Assembly (NCBI GenBank): GCA_903825265.1
Contig: CAIJZW010000014.1
Location: 1 to 7,482 of the forward strand
DNA from: an uncultured bacterium
GTDB lineage: Bacteria > Patescibacteriota > Minisyncoccia > Phycocordibacterales > UBA9973
Direction of reading: 5' to 3'
DNA: 7,482 bases
The notes under the pieces are model-generated. The model did not search any database. It was not told the DNA's origin and worked only from the letters and a program-made list of their open reading frames with translations. The position numbers and the translations under genes are program-made. Below are positions 1 through 5,446 of this stretch, piece by piece (the stretch's first letter is position 1; each line of letters begins with the position of its first letter).

Positions 1-80
1 GGTTTTTGTTTTGTTCCAGTTTTACAAAATAAAAATAAAATAGGAACACTTAATGATAAGAACAATAAAAATCTTTTCAT
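1..80 (-). CDS. Partial CDS: signal-peptide-like N-terminus, function unknown
   Basis: An open frame starts at an ATG at 80-78 on the minus strand and runs off the left edge after 26 codons. The visible peptide has a basic start (MKR) followed by a hydrophobic run of about 15 residues (FLLFLSLSVPILFLF), then Cys19 and a polar Lys/Thr/Gln-rich stretch. This is the shape of an Sec signal peptide or a signal anchor. Cys19 suggests a lipoprotein, but the residue before it is Phe, which fits the lipobox poorly. An overlapping ATG at 84 in another frame stops after about 21 codons, so this frame is preferred. It is divergent from the priA-like gene and shares its 139-bp upstream region. No family can be named from so little; a chance open frame in AT-rich DNA is possible. 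Confidence 0.45.
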   Translation of the reverse strand, partial: MKRFLLFLSLSVPILFLFCKTGTKQK

Positions 81-219
81 AATTCATAATTTTTATTAAA
101 ACATAAATGTTTTTTTAAATCGTTAAACTTAACGACTATTTGTTGTAAACAATAGAACATAATCATGAATATGTCAATATTTAGTATTTTATCTCTTAAT
201 TTTGTGTTAACATATAAAT
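81..219. promoter_or_regulatory. Divergent intergenic region with three palindromes
   Basis: This very AT-rich stretch has no supported gene. It holds three dyads: AAAACAT-AA-ATGTTTT at 98-113, TCGTTAA-AC-TTAACGA at 120-135, and directly abutting it CTAT-T-TGTT-GTA-AACA-ATAG at 136-155 (one bulged T). The dyads sit between the two divergent starts and could be operators or hairpins. In DNA this rich in A and T some such palindromes are expected by chance, so the regulatory role is an inference. Confidence 0.35.
205..213 (+). promoter_or_regulatory. Extended -10 promoter of the priA-like gene, probably leaderless
   Basis: TGTTAACAT matches the extended -10 pattern TGn-TANNNT. Its last base lies 6 nt before the ATG at 220, which would place the transcription start at or next to the A of the start codon. 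No convincing -35 box is seen 17 nt upstream, and there is no Shine-Dalgarno sequence before the ATG. Both facts fit a leaderless mRNA driven by an extended -10 element. Confidence 0.45.
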
Positions 220-2175
220 ATGTATATCGTAACGGTTGTTCCAATACAAAAAGGATTTCAAAAAGAAAATCTTACATATTTCTCCCCCACAGACATTCCT
301 CTTGGAAGTATTGTATCTGTTCCTATGAGATCTAGGACCATAGACGCTATCGTTATAGATATAGAAGAAGCTCGTAATTTAAAATTTGATTTAAAAAAGG
401 CAGATTTTCAACTAAGAAAAATATTAAAAGTTAAGGGTAATTCCCCTTTCTCTTCATCTTTCTTTACGGCATGCGAAAGAATGAAAGATTACACAGTTAG
501 TAATACAGGAACTATTATAAAAGCTCTTCTCCCTTCTACTTTTCTTGAAAATTTAAAAGATTTAAAAGAAAACAAAAAAGAAACATCAAAAGAGATAGAG
601 TCAGAAAACGTAAAACAAGACAAACTTATATTTCAAGCTTTGAATGAAGACCGTATGAGTTTTTATAGAACTCTTATAAGAGAAGCTTTTGCAAAAAAAG
701 AATCTATTTTTATTTGTGTTCCAACTCGCTTTGACATTGAACAACTTAAAAATGAATTGACTAAAGGTATCAGCCAGTATGTATTTTCTTTTCATGGAGA
801 TTTAAGTAAAAAAACTTTAATAAATAATTATAATTCTTGTATAGAAGAAATTCACCCAATTCTTATAATTGGAACAGGAATGTTTTTGTCTATTCCAAGA
901 TGTGATATTAAAACAATAATTATAGAGCATGAAAATTCTGATTCTTATAAACAATTCAATCGTCCATTTATAGATATTCGTACATTTGCAGAAATACTCT
1001 CATCTGTTAATAAAATAAAATTAATATTTGGAGATACACTACTTCGTCCTGATACACTAAGCAGACATGATAATGGTGAACTTGGCGAAGTCGCTTCACC
1101 TTTATTTCGCTTACCTCAAGCCGAAAGACAACTAGTTGTCGATATGAAAGAACAATTAGATGAAAAAGGAGTGAAAACTTTCACCATACTTGGAGATACA
1201 ACAAAGAAAATGATTTCTTATGCCTTAGAACACAATGAATCCGTTTTTCTTTTTACTGTTCGTAAGGGCCTTGCTGGAGTTACAGTTTGCCATGATTGTG
1301 GACATACAATACTCTGCCCTGCATGTTCTACTCCTGTAGTTTTATACGGAAATAAACAAAGAAGTGCTACTAAAATAGTAAATTCTCGCATCTTTATGTG
1401 TAACAAATGCGGAAGAAAAGAGACAACAGAAGTTAGATGTGAAAATTGTTCGAGCTGGAATCTTACTCCTCTTGGAATAGGAACAGATCGAGTATACGAA
1501 GAAGTTAAAAAAATATACCCCAATAGTAAAATCATTCAAATAGACAAAGAAACAGTTAGCACAGACAAAGAAGCAAGAATTAAAATGATTGAATTCTATC
1601 AAAATCCTGGAAGTATCTTAATCGGAACTGAAATGGCTTTCTCTTATATCAACATAGAAGTTACACATAGTGCAATTATATCTCTAGATGGATTACTTTC
1701 TATTCCTAGTTTTAATATAACTCAAAAAATTCTACATATAGTTGAGAAGCTTCATGAAATAACAAAAAGAAATTTAATTATCCAAACACGTAATCCAGAG
1801 AACCAAATACTAGAACATATTTTAAAAGGCAATGTTCTTCCTCTTTATCGTGAAGACCTAAAAGAAAGAAAACAGTTTGGATACCCACCATTTAAAAAAC
1901 TTATAAAAATAACCTTTGGAGGAACTGCAGTTGAAACCGAAAAGGCACGTTTACTAGTTGAACACCTACTTGAAAAATATGAACCACAAATATTTTCAGC
2001 ATTTATAGGGAAAGTTAAAGGTCAATACATTACAAATACTATTATAAAAATAGATCCATCTTTATGGCCAATACCTATAACTAACCAAAAAAACCTAGAT
2101 TCACATCTACTTGAAAACTTATACCAACTCTCTCCTCAATTTTCAATAAATGTAGACCCTGATGATTTGCTTTAA
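220..2175 (+). CDS. priA: PriA-like primosomal protein N', ATPase motifs lost
   Basis: PriA is the superfamily-2 helicase that reloads the replisome at stalled forks. The 651-residue product has PriA order: a 3'-DNA-binding domain (about 1-108), a degenerate first helicase lobe (about 140-280), a zinc-binding insert with all eight cysteines (C357, C360, C366, C369, C394, C397, C407, C410), a second lobe (about 411-525), and a C-terminal domain that begins with the family motif YPPF (555-558) and ends with VDPDDL. Catalytic motifs are gone. The Walker A site TGSGKTEVY aligns with LNEDRMSFY (141-149), DEEH with EHEN (236-239), GSATPS with GDTLLR (271-276), and the QVAGRAGR arginine motif with a segment near 507-514 lacking it. 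The winged-helix domain also seems missing, since only a charged linker (109-138) joins the first two domains. It is shorter than E. coli PriA (732). It probably cannot hydrolyse ATP but may still bind fork DNA or partners. The ATG fits the family N-terminus and the upstream -10 box. The family call is firm; activity loss is inferred from motifs. Confidence 0.9.
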   Translation: MYIVTVVPIQKGFQKENLTYFSPTDIPLGSIVSVPMRSRTIDAIVIDIEEARNLKFDLKKADFQLRKILKVKGNSPFSSSFFTACERMKDYTVSNTGTIIKALLPSTFLENLKDLKENKKETSKEIESENVKQDKLIFQALNEDRMSFYRTLIREAFAKKESIFICVPTRFDIEQLKNELTKGISQYVFSFHGDLSKKTLINNYNSCIEEIHPILIIGTGMFLSIPRCDIKTIIIEHENSDSYKQFNRPFIDIRTFAEILSSVNKIKLIFGDTLLRPDTLSRHDNGELGEVASPLFRLPQAERQLVVDMKEQLDEKGVKTFTILGDTTKKMISYALEHNESVFLFTVRKGLAGVTVCHDCGHTILCPACSTPVVLYGNKQRSATKIVNSRIFMCNKCGRKETTEVRCENCSSWNLTPLGIGTDRVYEEVKKIYPNSKIIQIDKETVSTDKEARIKMIEFYQNPGSILIGTEMAFSYINIEVTHSAIISLDGLLSIPSFNITQKILHIVEKLHEITKRNLIIQTRNPENQILEHILKGNVLPLYREDLKERKQFGYPPFKKLIKITFGGTAVETEKARLLVEHLLEKYEPQIFSAFIGKVKGQYITNTIIKIDPSLWPIPITNQKNLDSHLLENLYQLSPQFSINVDPDDLL

Positions 2176-2180
2176 TCCTC

Positions 2181-2209
2181 TTGCCTATAATAAAAAGATA
2201 TGATAGCAT
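2181..2209 (+). promoter_or_regulatory. Promoter of the rpsU-ybeY-ftsA operon
   Basis: TTGCCT (2181-2186, four of six matches to TTGACA) lies exactly 17 bp before TAGCAT (2204-2209), which has a TG extension at 2201-2202. Transcription would begin near 2216, leaving only about 4-5 nt before the rpsU ATG. An alternative perfect -10, TATAAT at 2186-2191, would give a leader of about 23 nt. The -35 box begins only 5 nt after the priA-like stop codon, so rpsU and the genes behind it need not depend on read-through. Confidence 0.5.
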
Positions 2210-2220
2210 AAGCTTTATAT

Positions 2221-2469
2221 ATGATTACCGTAATTGAAGTAAAAAAGAATACAAACGAGAATAATATGAATCTTATCCGTAGATTCACTCGCAAAGTTCA
2301 AGAGTCAGGTATTATTCAAAAAGTTAAAAGTAAGCGTTATAACGAAAGAGCTGAATCAAAAGTTAAAACAAAGATTGCTACTCTAAAAAGAATTAACCGC
2401 AAAAAAACATTAGAGAAGCTACAAAAATTAGGTAAAGCTCCAATGGAAACTAAACGTGGACGTCGTTAA
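2221..2469 (+). CDS. rpsU: Small ribosomal subunit protein bS21
   Basis: bS21 is a small basic protein of the 30S platform, near the 16S rRNA 3' end and the mRNA start site, and helps early translation initiation. The 82-residue product has the family pattern: a short beta start (ITVIEVKKN, like PVIKVREN), then a helix around LIRRFTRKVQESGII (18-32, like LRRFKRSCEKAGV), then a second long Lys/Arg-rich helix region. The tail (72-82) is longer than in E. coli (71 residues in all) and very basic. No Shine-Dalgarno sequence precedes the ATG, and a promoter lies directly upstream. The gene ends 8 nt before ybeY and probably leads the operon. A terminator-shaped hairpin 46 nt after its stop codon could make rpsU mRNA more abundant than that of the following genes. 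Confidence 0.93.
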   Translation: MITVIEVKKNTNENNMNLIRRFTRKVQESGIIQKVKSKRYNERAESKVKTKIATLKRINRKKTLEKLQKLGKAPMETKRGRR

Positions 2470-2477
2470 ACCAAACT

Positions 2478-2864
2478 ATGCAAGATACAGAATTCTGCAC
2501 AATTGGAAAACCAACAAAAGGCAAGCTCCCCCGCTTGCCTTTTGTCTATATAAAGAACGAAATTTTAGGTGAGAAATATGAACTTGGTGTAAGTTTTCTT
2601 TCTCCTAAAAAACAAAAAGAAATAAACCAACAACATAGAGGTATCAACAAAACAACTAACATACTTTCGTTTCCCTTAACTAAAAAATCTGGAGAAATTA
2701 CTTTCGATTTATCAAAAGTAAAAAAAGATGCACCTCTTTTCCAAATGAGTTACACTCAATTTCTTAAATATTTATTTATACACGGACTATTACATTTGAA
2801 AGGATACGATCATGGTGCTATAATGGATAAACAAGAACAAAAATTTCTAAAAATGTTTTCGTAA
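2478..2864 (+). CDS. ybeY: rRNA maturation endoribonuclease YbeY
   Basis: YbeY is a zinc metalloprotein that acts in 16S rRNA 3'-end maturation and 70S quality control in the cytoplasm. The 128-residue product carries the signature HGLLHLKGYDH, giving the three metal ligands H102, H106 and H112. It also has the conserved segment NQQHRGINKTTNILSFP (50-66), matching the family pattern N..YRGKDKPTDVLSFP with R54 in the conserved arginine place and Asn61 where Asp is usual, and GEITF (72-76) for GDI. It is a compact member (E. coli has 155 residues). The ATG lies 8 nt after rpsU without a Shine-Dalgarno sequence; the next in-frame ATG is codon 90 and would lose half the enzyme, so this start is needed. 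Codons 13-23 form a perfect 12-bp hairpin, listed separately. Lying next to rpsU is sensible because both act on the same end of 16S rRNA. Confidence 0.93.
   Translation: MQDTEFCTIGKPTKGKLPRLPFVYIKNEILGEKYELGVSFLSPKKQKEINQQHRGINKTTNILSFPLTKKSGEITFDLSKVKKDAPLFQMSYTQFLKYLFIHGLLHLKGYDHGAIMDKQEQKFLKMFS
2515..2544 (+). terminator. Terminator-shaped hairpin inside the ybeY coding sequence
   Basis: Arms at 2515-2526 (CAAAAGGCAAGC) and 2533-2544 (GCTTGCCTTTTG) are perfect reverse complements across 12 bp, with the loop TCCCCC. The GC-rich core GGCAAGC/GCTTGCC is followed by TTTTGTCTAT, the layout of an intrinsic terminator with a modest T-tract. It lies 46 nt after the rpsU stop but encodes ybeY residues 13-23 (TKGKLPRLPFV), and no later start can rescue ybeY. 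It may work as a partial terminator or attenuator that lowers ybeY-ftsA relative to rpsU, protects the rpsU mRNA 3' end, or is released when ribosomes translate ybeY. The pairing is seen directly; the role is inferred. Confidence 0.55.
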
Positions 2865-2872
2865 CTTTTGTA

Positions 2873-4045
2873 ATGATTAAAAATAATATAAATGTTGGTA
2901 TAGATATAGGAACTCATACTACAAAAGTAGTTGTAATTGGTCATGACAAGGAGACAAACTCCCCTTGTTTACTTGCAACTGGATCATCTGAAACACAAGG
3001 AATGAGACTAGGTTACATAACTAATATTGATCAAGTTGCCGAAAGTATAAAAAGAGCTGTAAAACAAGCTGAGGGTGTCCTTGGTTTTAAAATTCGTAAA
3101 GCTTGTATATCTATAGGTGGAATAAGTCTAAGCTCTTCTGTTTCTTCTGGTACAGTTATAATTTCTCGTGCGGATCAGGAAATAACTCAATTAGATATTT
3201 CTAAAGCATTAGCTTCAAGTGAAGAAAGCTTAGAAACTGTAAACAAAAAAATAATACATATAATCCCTATTGTTTATAAACTAGATGGTAAAGATATTTA
3301 TGGACGCCCAGAAGGTATGCATGGTATTAAACTTGAAGTAAAAACTTTATTCATTACTTGTTTAAAACAAAACATAGAAGATCTTATAACTGCATTAGGT
3401 CTTGCAAATATAGAAGTCATAGATATTATTGCTTCACCTGTTGCACTTTCTACTATAATACTAAACACTAAACAAAAAACAGCAGGATGTGCTCTTGTAG
3501 ATATTGGAGCTGAAACTGTTTCAATCTCTGTTTTTGAAAATAACTTACTTATATCTCTACAAATATTTTCTATAGGTAGTATGGACATCACAAAAGATGT
3601 AGCTCTTGGACTTAAAATTGCTCTTGAAGAAGCAGAGAGTGTTAAATTAGGTAGTGTGCTTGGAGGAGATTATCCTAAGAAAAAAGTTGATGAAATAATA
3701 GAAGCAAGACTAGGAGATATTTTTGAATTAGTTGAAAATCATTTAAAGCGTATTAAACGTAATGAATTACTTCCAGCAGGAATAGTAATTACAGGTGGAG
3801 GTGCAAACATTTCTAAAATAGAAGAAATAGCTAAAAAACAATTAAATCTTCCTGCAAAAGTAGGACCAACAGATACAACAATAAACAACAAACTTAAAAT
3901 AAAAGATGCGTCTTGGTATGGAGCATTCGGATTAGCTTTGTCTTCTTCAAACGAAGGAAATAGTAATAGCTCAAGTGCAACTTTAGATGTTCTTAAGCAA
4001 GCAAAAGTATCTTTAAAATCTATTTTTAAGCAACTTTTACCATAA
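2873..4045 (+). CDS. ftsA: Cell division protein FtsA
   Basis: FtsA is an actin-like ATPase that anchors FtsZ filaments to the membrane and recruits later division proteins. The 390-residue product shows the actin-fold phosphate-1 loop GIDIGTHTTK (9-18), the FtsA-specific 1C subdomain (about 84-165, with SRADQEIT and a segment like HVIPQEY), phosphate-2 VDIGAETVSISVF (209-221), and the adenosine site ITGGGANI (306-313). A Ser/Asn-rich linker (357-369) leads to a C-terminal amphipathic helix, LKQAKVSLKSIFKQLL (374-389), which fits the membrane-targeting helix of the family. It is slightly shorter than E. coli FtsA (420). The ATG lies 8 nt after ybeY without a Shine-Dalgarno sequence, so it is probably read from the rpsU operon transcript. 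A hairpin terminator follows its stop codon and separates it from ftsZ. Confidence 0.95.
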   Translation: MIKNNINVGIDIGTHTTKVVVIGHDKETNSPCLLATGSSETQGMRLGYITNIDQVAESIKRAVKQAEGVLGFKIRKACISIGGISLSSSVSSGTVIISRADQEITQLDISKALASSEESLETVNKKIIHIIPIVYKLDGKDIYGRPEGMHGIKLEVKTLFITCLKQNIEDLITALGLANIEVIDIIASPVALSTIILNTKQKTAGCALVDIGAETVSISVFENNLLISLQIFSIGSMDITKDVALGLKIALEEAESVKLGSVLGGDYPKKKVDEIIEARLGDIFELVENHLKRIKRNELLPAGIVITGGGANISKIEEIAKKQLNLPAKVGPTDTTINNKLKIKDASWYGAFGLALSSSNEGNSNSSSATLDVLKQAKVSLKSIFKQLLP

Positions 4046-4066
4046 ATAAATGGTGATTTAGAAACG

Positions 4067-4097
4067 AAGGAAACAAACTGTCAAATGTTTCCTTTTT
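4067..4097 (+). terminator. Intrinsic terminator after ftsA
   Basis: AAGGAAACA (4067-4075) pairs perfectly with TGTTTCCTT (4086-4094) across a 10-nt loop, and the right arm runs into TTTTT (4093-4097). It starts 21 nt after the ftsA stop codon and lies before the ftsZ promoter, so it should end the rpsU-ybeY-ftsA transcript. The stem has few GC pairs, so termination may be incomplete. Confidence 0.65.
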
Positions 4098-4106
4098 ATG
4101 AAATTC

Positions 4107-4115
4107 TGGTATTAT
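4107..4115 (+). promoter_or_regulatory. Extended -10 promoter of ftsZ
   Basis: TGGTATTAT is a TGn extension joined to TATTAT, five of six matches to TATAAT. TATACT at 4115-4120 overlaps it as a second candidate. No good -35 box is seen, which an extended -10 can tolerate. Transcription would start near 4122 and give a leader of about 67 nt, far longer than the leaders inferred for the neighbouring genes. Confidence 0.5.
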
Positions 4116-4145
4116 ATACTAAGTTAATTATTATTAAGAAAGACT

Positions 4146-4175
4146 TCCTTCCCCGTCATTACAGACGCCAAAGGA
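4146..4175 (+). promoter_or_regulatory. ftsZ leader hairpin that may mask the ribosome binding site
   Basis: The only Shine-Dalgarno-like sequence in the window, AAAGGA (4170-4175), lies 13 nt before the ftsZ ATG. TCCTT (4146-4150) is complementary to AAGGA (4171-4175), and inside this CGTC (4154-4157) pairs with GACG (4164-4167) around the loop ATTACA. The two stems are separated by a symmetric 3x3 internal loop. Folding would hide the binding site. The pairing is seen in the sequence; regulation is inferred, and the stems are short. Confidence 0.35.
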
Positions 4176-4188
4176 CACTAATATACAT

Positions 4189-5373
4189 ATGCCTAAAATA
4201 AACCCAGATGTAGAATCATTTGCAAGAATTAAAGTTATCGGTATTGGAGGTTCAGGTAAAAATGCTTTGAATCATATGATATCCTCAAAAGTAAGAGGTG
4301 TTGAGTTCATTGTTATGAACACAGACACACAGGACTTACACAACTCATTAGCTGAAAAAAAAGTACACCTTGGTAAAAATCTAACTAAAGGACTAGGAGC
4401 TGGAATGAATCCAGAAATAGGAAAGCGTGCCGCAGAAGAAACAAAAGCAGAAATTCAAGATGTTATTAAAGGTGCCGACATGGTATTCATTGCTTGTGGT
4501 ATGGGAGGAGGAACAGGTACAGGTGCAGCTCCTATCGTTGCTCAAGCCGCTAAAGAACAAGGAATACTTACTGTTGCTGTTGTAACAAAACCATTCTCAT
4601 TCGAAGGAAACCAACGTATGAAATTAGCTGAAATGGGACTTTCTGAACTTGAACGTGAAGTTGATGCTATCCTTGTGATACCAAACGATAGACTAATCGT
4701 TATATCAGGAAAAGATGTTGGATTCAGACAAGCATTTGCTCTTTGTGATGAAGTACTTAAACAAGCAGTTGAAGGTATTTCTGAACTTATCACTACACCA
4801 GGAATGATAAATGTAGACTTTGCAGATATCAAGGCTGTTATGTCAGATGCAGGAAGTGCACTTATGGGAGTAGGTATTGCAGCAGGAGAAGGCAGAGCTG
4901 AAAAAGCAGCACTTCAAGCTATTAATTCCCCTCTATTAGATTTATCTATTTCTGGAGCTAAAGGAGTTTTGTTTGCAATTTCAGGTGGAGACGATTTAAC
5001 TATTCATGAGATCCAAGAATCAGCAAAAATTATAACTGAATCAATAGACAAAGAAGCAAAAGTTATATTTGGAACTATTAGTGATGACAAACTTAAAAAA
5101 GGAGAAATAAAAGTTACAGTTATCGCTACAGGATTCCCTACTGATATGCCAAAACGTTCACTATTCCAAGTTCATCAAAAATCAATCGAATCAACTTCTA
5201 CAATAAATTCTTCTAACAAAGAAGATACCCTCAAGATGATAAATAAAGATCCTATTAAAGATACTTCATCTGAATATATTAAAAAAACAGAAAAGATTGA
5301 AGATGATTTATTTATAGACGATACAGATGACTGGAGTACTGTACCTGCATTCTTAAGAAGAAACAAGAAATAA
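4189..5373 (+). CDS. ftsZ: Cell division GTPase FtsZ
   Basis: FtsZ is the tubulin-like GTPase that polymerises into the Z ring at the division site. The 394-residue product has IKVIGIGGSGKNALNHM (14-30) at the first nucleotide loop, NTDTQDL (44-50), the tubulin signature GGGTGTG (106-112), and the synergy loop NVDFADIKAVM (208-218) with the catalytic acids D210 and D213. The globular domains end near 316. A short, charged, Ser/Thr-rich linker (about 320-378) leads to the conserved C-terminal peptide DWSTVPAFLRR (381-391), the docking site for FtsA; this agrees with ftsA lying next door. The length is close to E. coli FtsZ (383). All the residues needed for GTP hydrolysis appear present. The gene has its own promoter and leader, and its transcript ends at the palindrome at 5390-5434. 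Confidence 0.97.
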   Translation: MPKINPDVESFARIKVIGIGGSGKNALNHMISSKVRGVEFIVMNTDTQDLHNSLAEKKVHLGKNLTKGLGAGMNPEIGKRAAEETKAEIQDVIKGADMVFIACGMGGGTGTGAAPIVAQAAKEQGILTVAVVTKPFSFEGNQRMKLAEMGLSELEREVDAILVIPNDRLIVISGKDVGFRQAFALCDEVLKQAVEGISELITTPGMINVDFADIKAVMSDAGSALMGVGIAAGEGRAEKAALQAINSPLLDLSISGAKGVLFAISGGDDLTIHEIQESAKIITESIDKEAKVIFGTISDDKLKKGEIKVTVIATGFPTDMPKRSLFQVHQKSIESTSTINSSNKEDTLKMINKDPIKDTSSEYIKKTEKIEDDLFIDDTDDWSTVPAFLRRNKK

Positions 5374-5389
5374 AATATTAATATAGTAT

Positions 5390-5434
5390 TATCATAATAA
5401 AAACCCTTATTAAATAAGGGTTTTTATTATGATA
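5390..5434. terminator. Bidirectional terminator between ftsZ and trxB
   Basis: Bases 5391-5411 and 5413-5433 are perfect reverse complements, and 5390/5434 adds one more pair, making a near-continuous 22-bp inverted repeat with a minimal loop. The core AAAAACCC-TTAT...ATAA-GGGTTTTT gives a stem followed by a T-run when read from either strand. It starts 17 nt after the ftsZ stop and ends 13 nt before the stop of the convergent trxB, so one element can serve both genes. Confidence 0.88.
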
Positions 5435-5446
5435 GAAAAAGTATTT

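Noticed and set aside
98..116. Intrinsic terminator made by the AAAACAT/ATGTTTT dyad and its T-run
   Set aside because: The stem has only A-T pairs except one G-C pair and the loop is only two bases, too weak and too tight for a convincing terminator.
601..795. Minus-strand open frame of 64 codons inside the priA-like gene
   Set aside because: It is antisense to the linker and first helicase lobe and has Phe/Lys-rich composition expected from AT-rich DNA.
1218..1602. Two minus-strand open frames inside the priA-like gene
   Set aside because: They are antisense to the conserved zinc-binding region, have no recognisable domain, and codon constraints explain their openness.
220..2175. priA-like gene as a pseudogene
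   Set aside because: The frame is intact over 651 codons, the zinc cysteines and C-terminal motifs are kept, and a good promoter precedes it, so loss of motifs looks like functional change and not decay.
3298..3591. Minus-strand open frame of 97 codons inside ftsA
   Set aside because: It is antisense to conserved FtsA sequence and has no recognisable domain or start signal.
4542..4832. Minus-strand open frame of 96 codons inside ftsZ
   Set aside because: It is a shadow of the conserved GTPase domain, with low-complexity Ser/Thr content typical of antisense frames.
5175..5366. Minus-strand open frame of 63 codons over the ftsZ 3' end
   Set aside because: It lies antisense to the FtsZ linker and C-terminal peptide, and the ftsZ sense frame explains the region.
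220..5373. Recoded UGA (glycine), known from Gracilibacteria and Absconditabacteria
   Set aside because: All complete genes close at TAA and conserved glycines are not replaced by TGA, so there is no sign of recoding.
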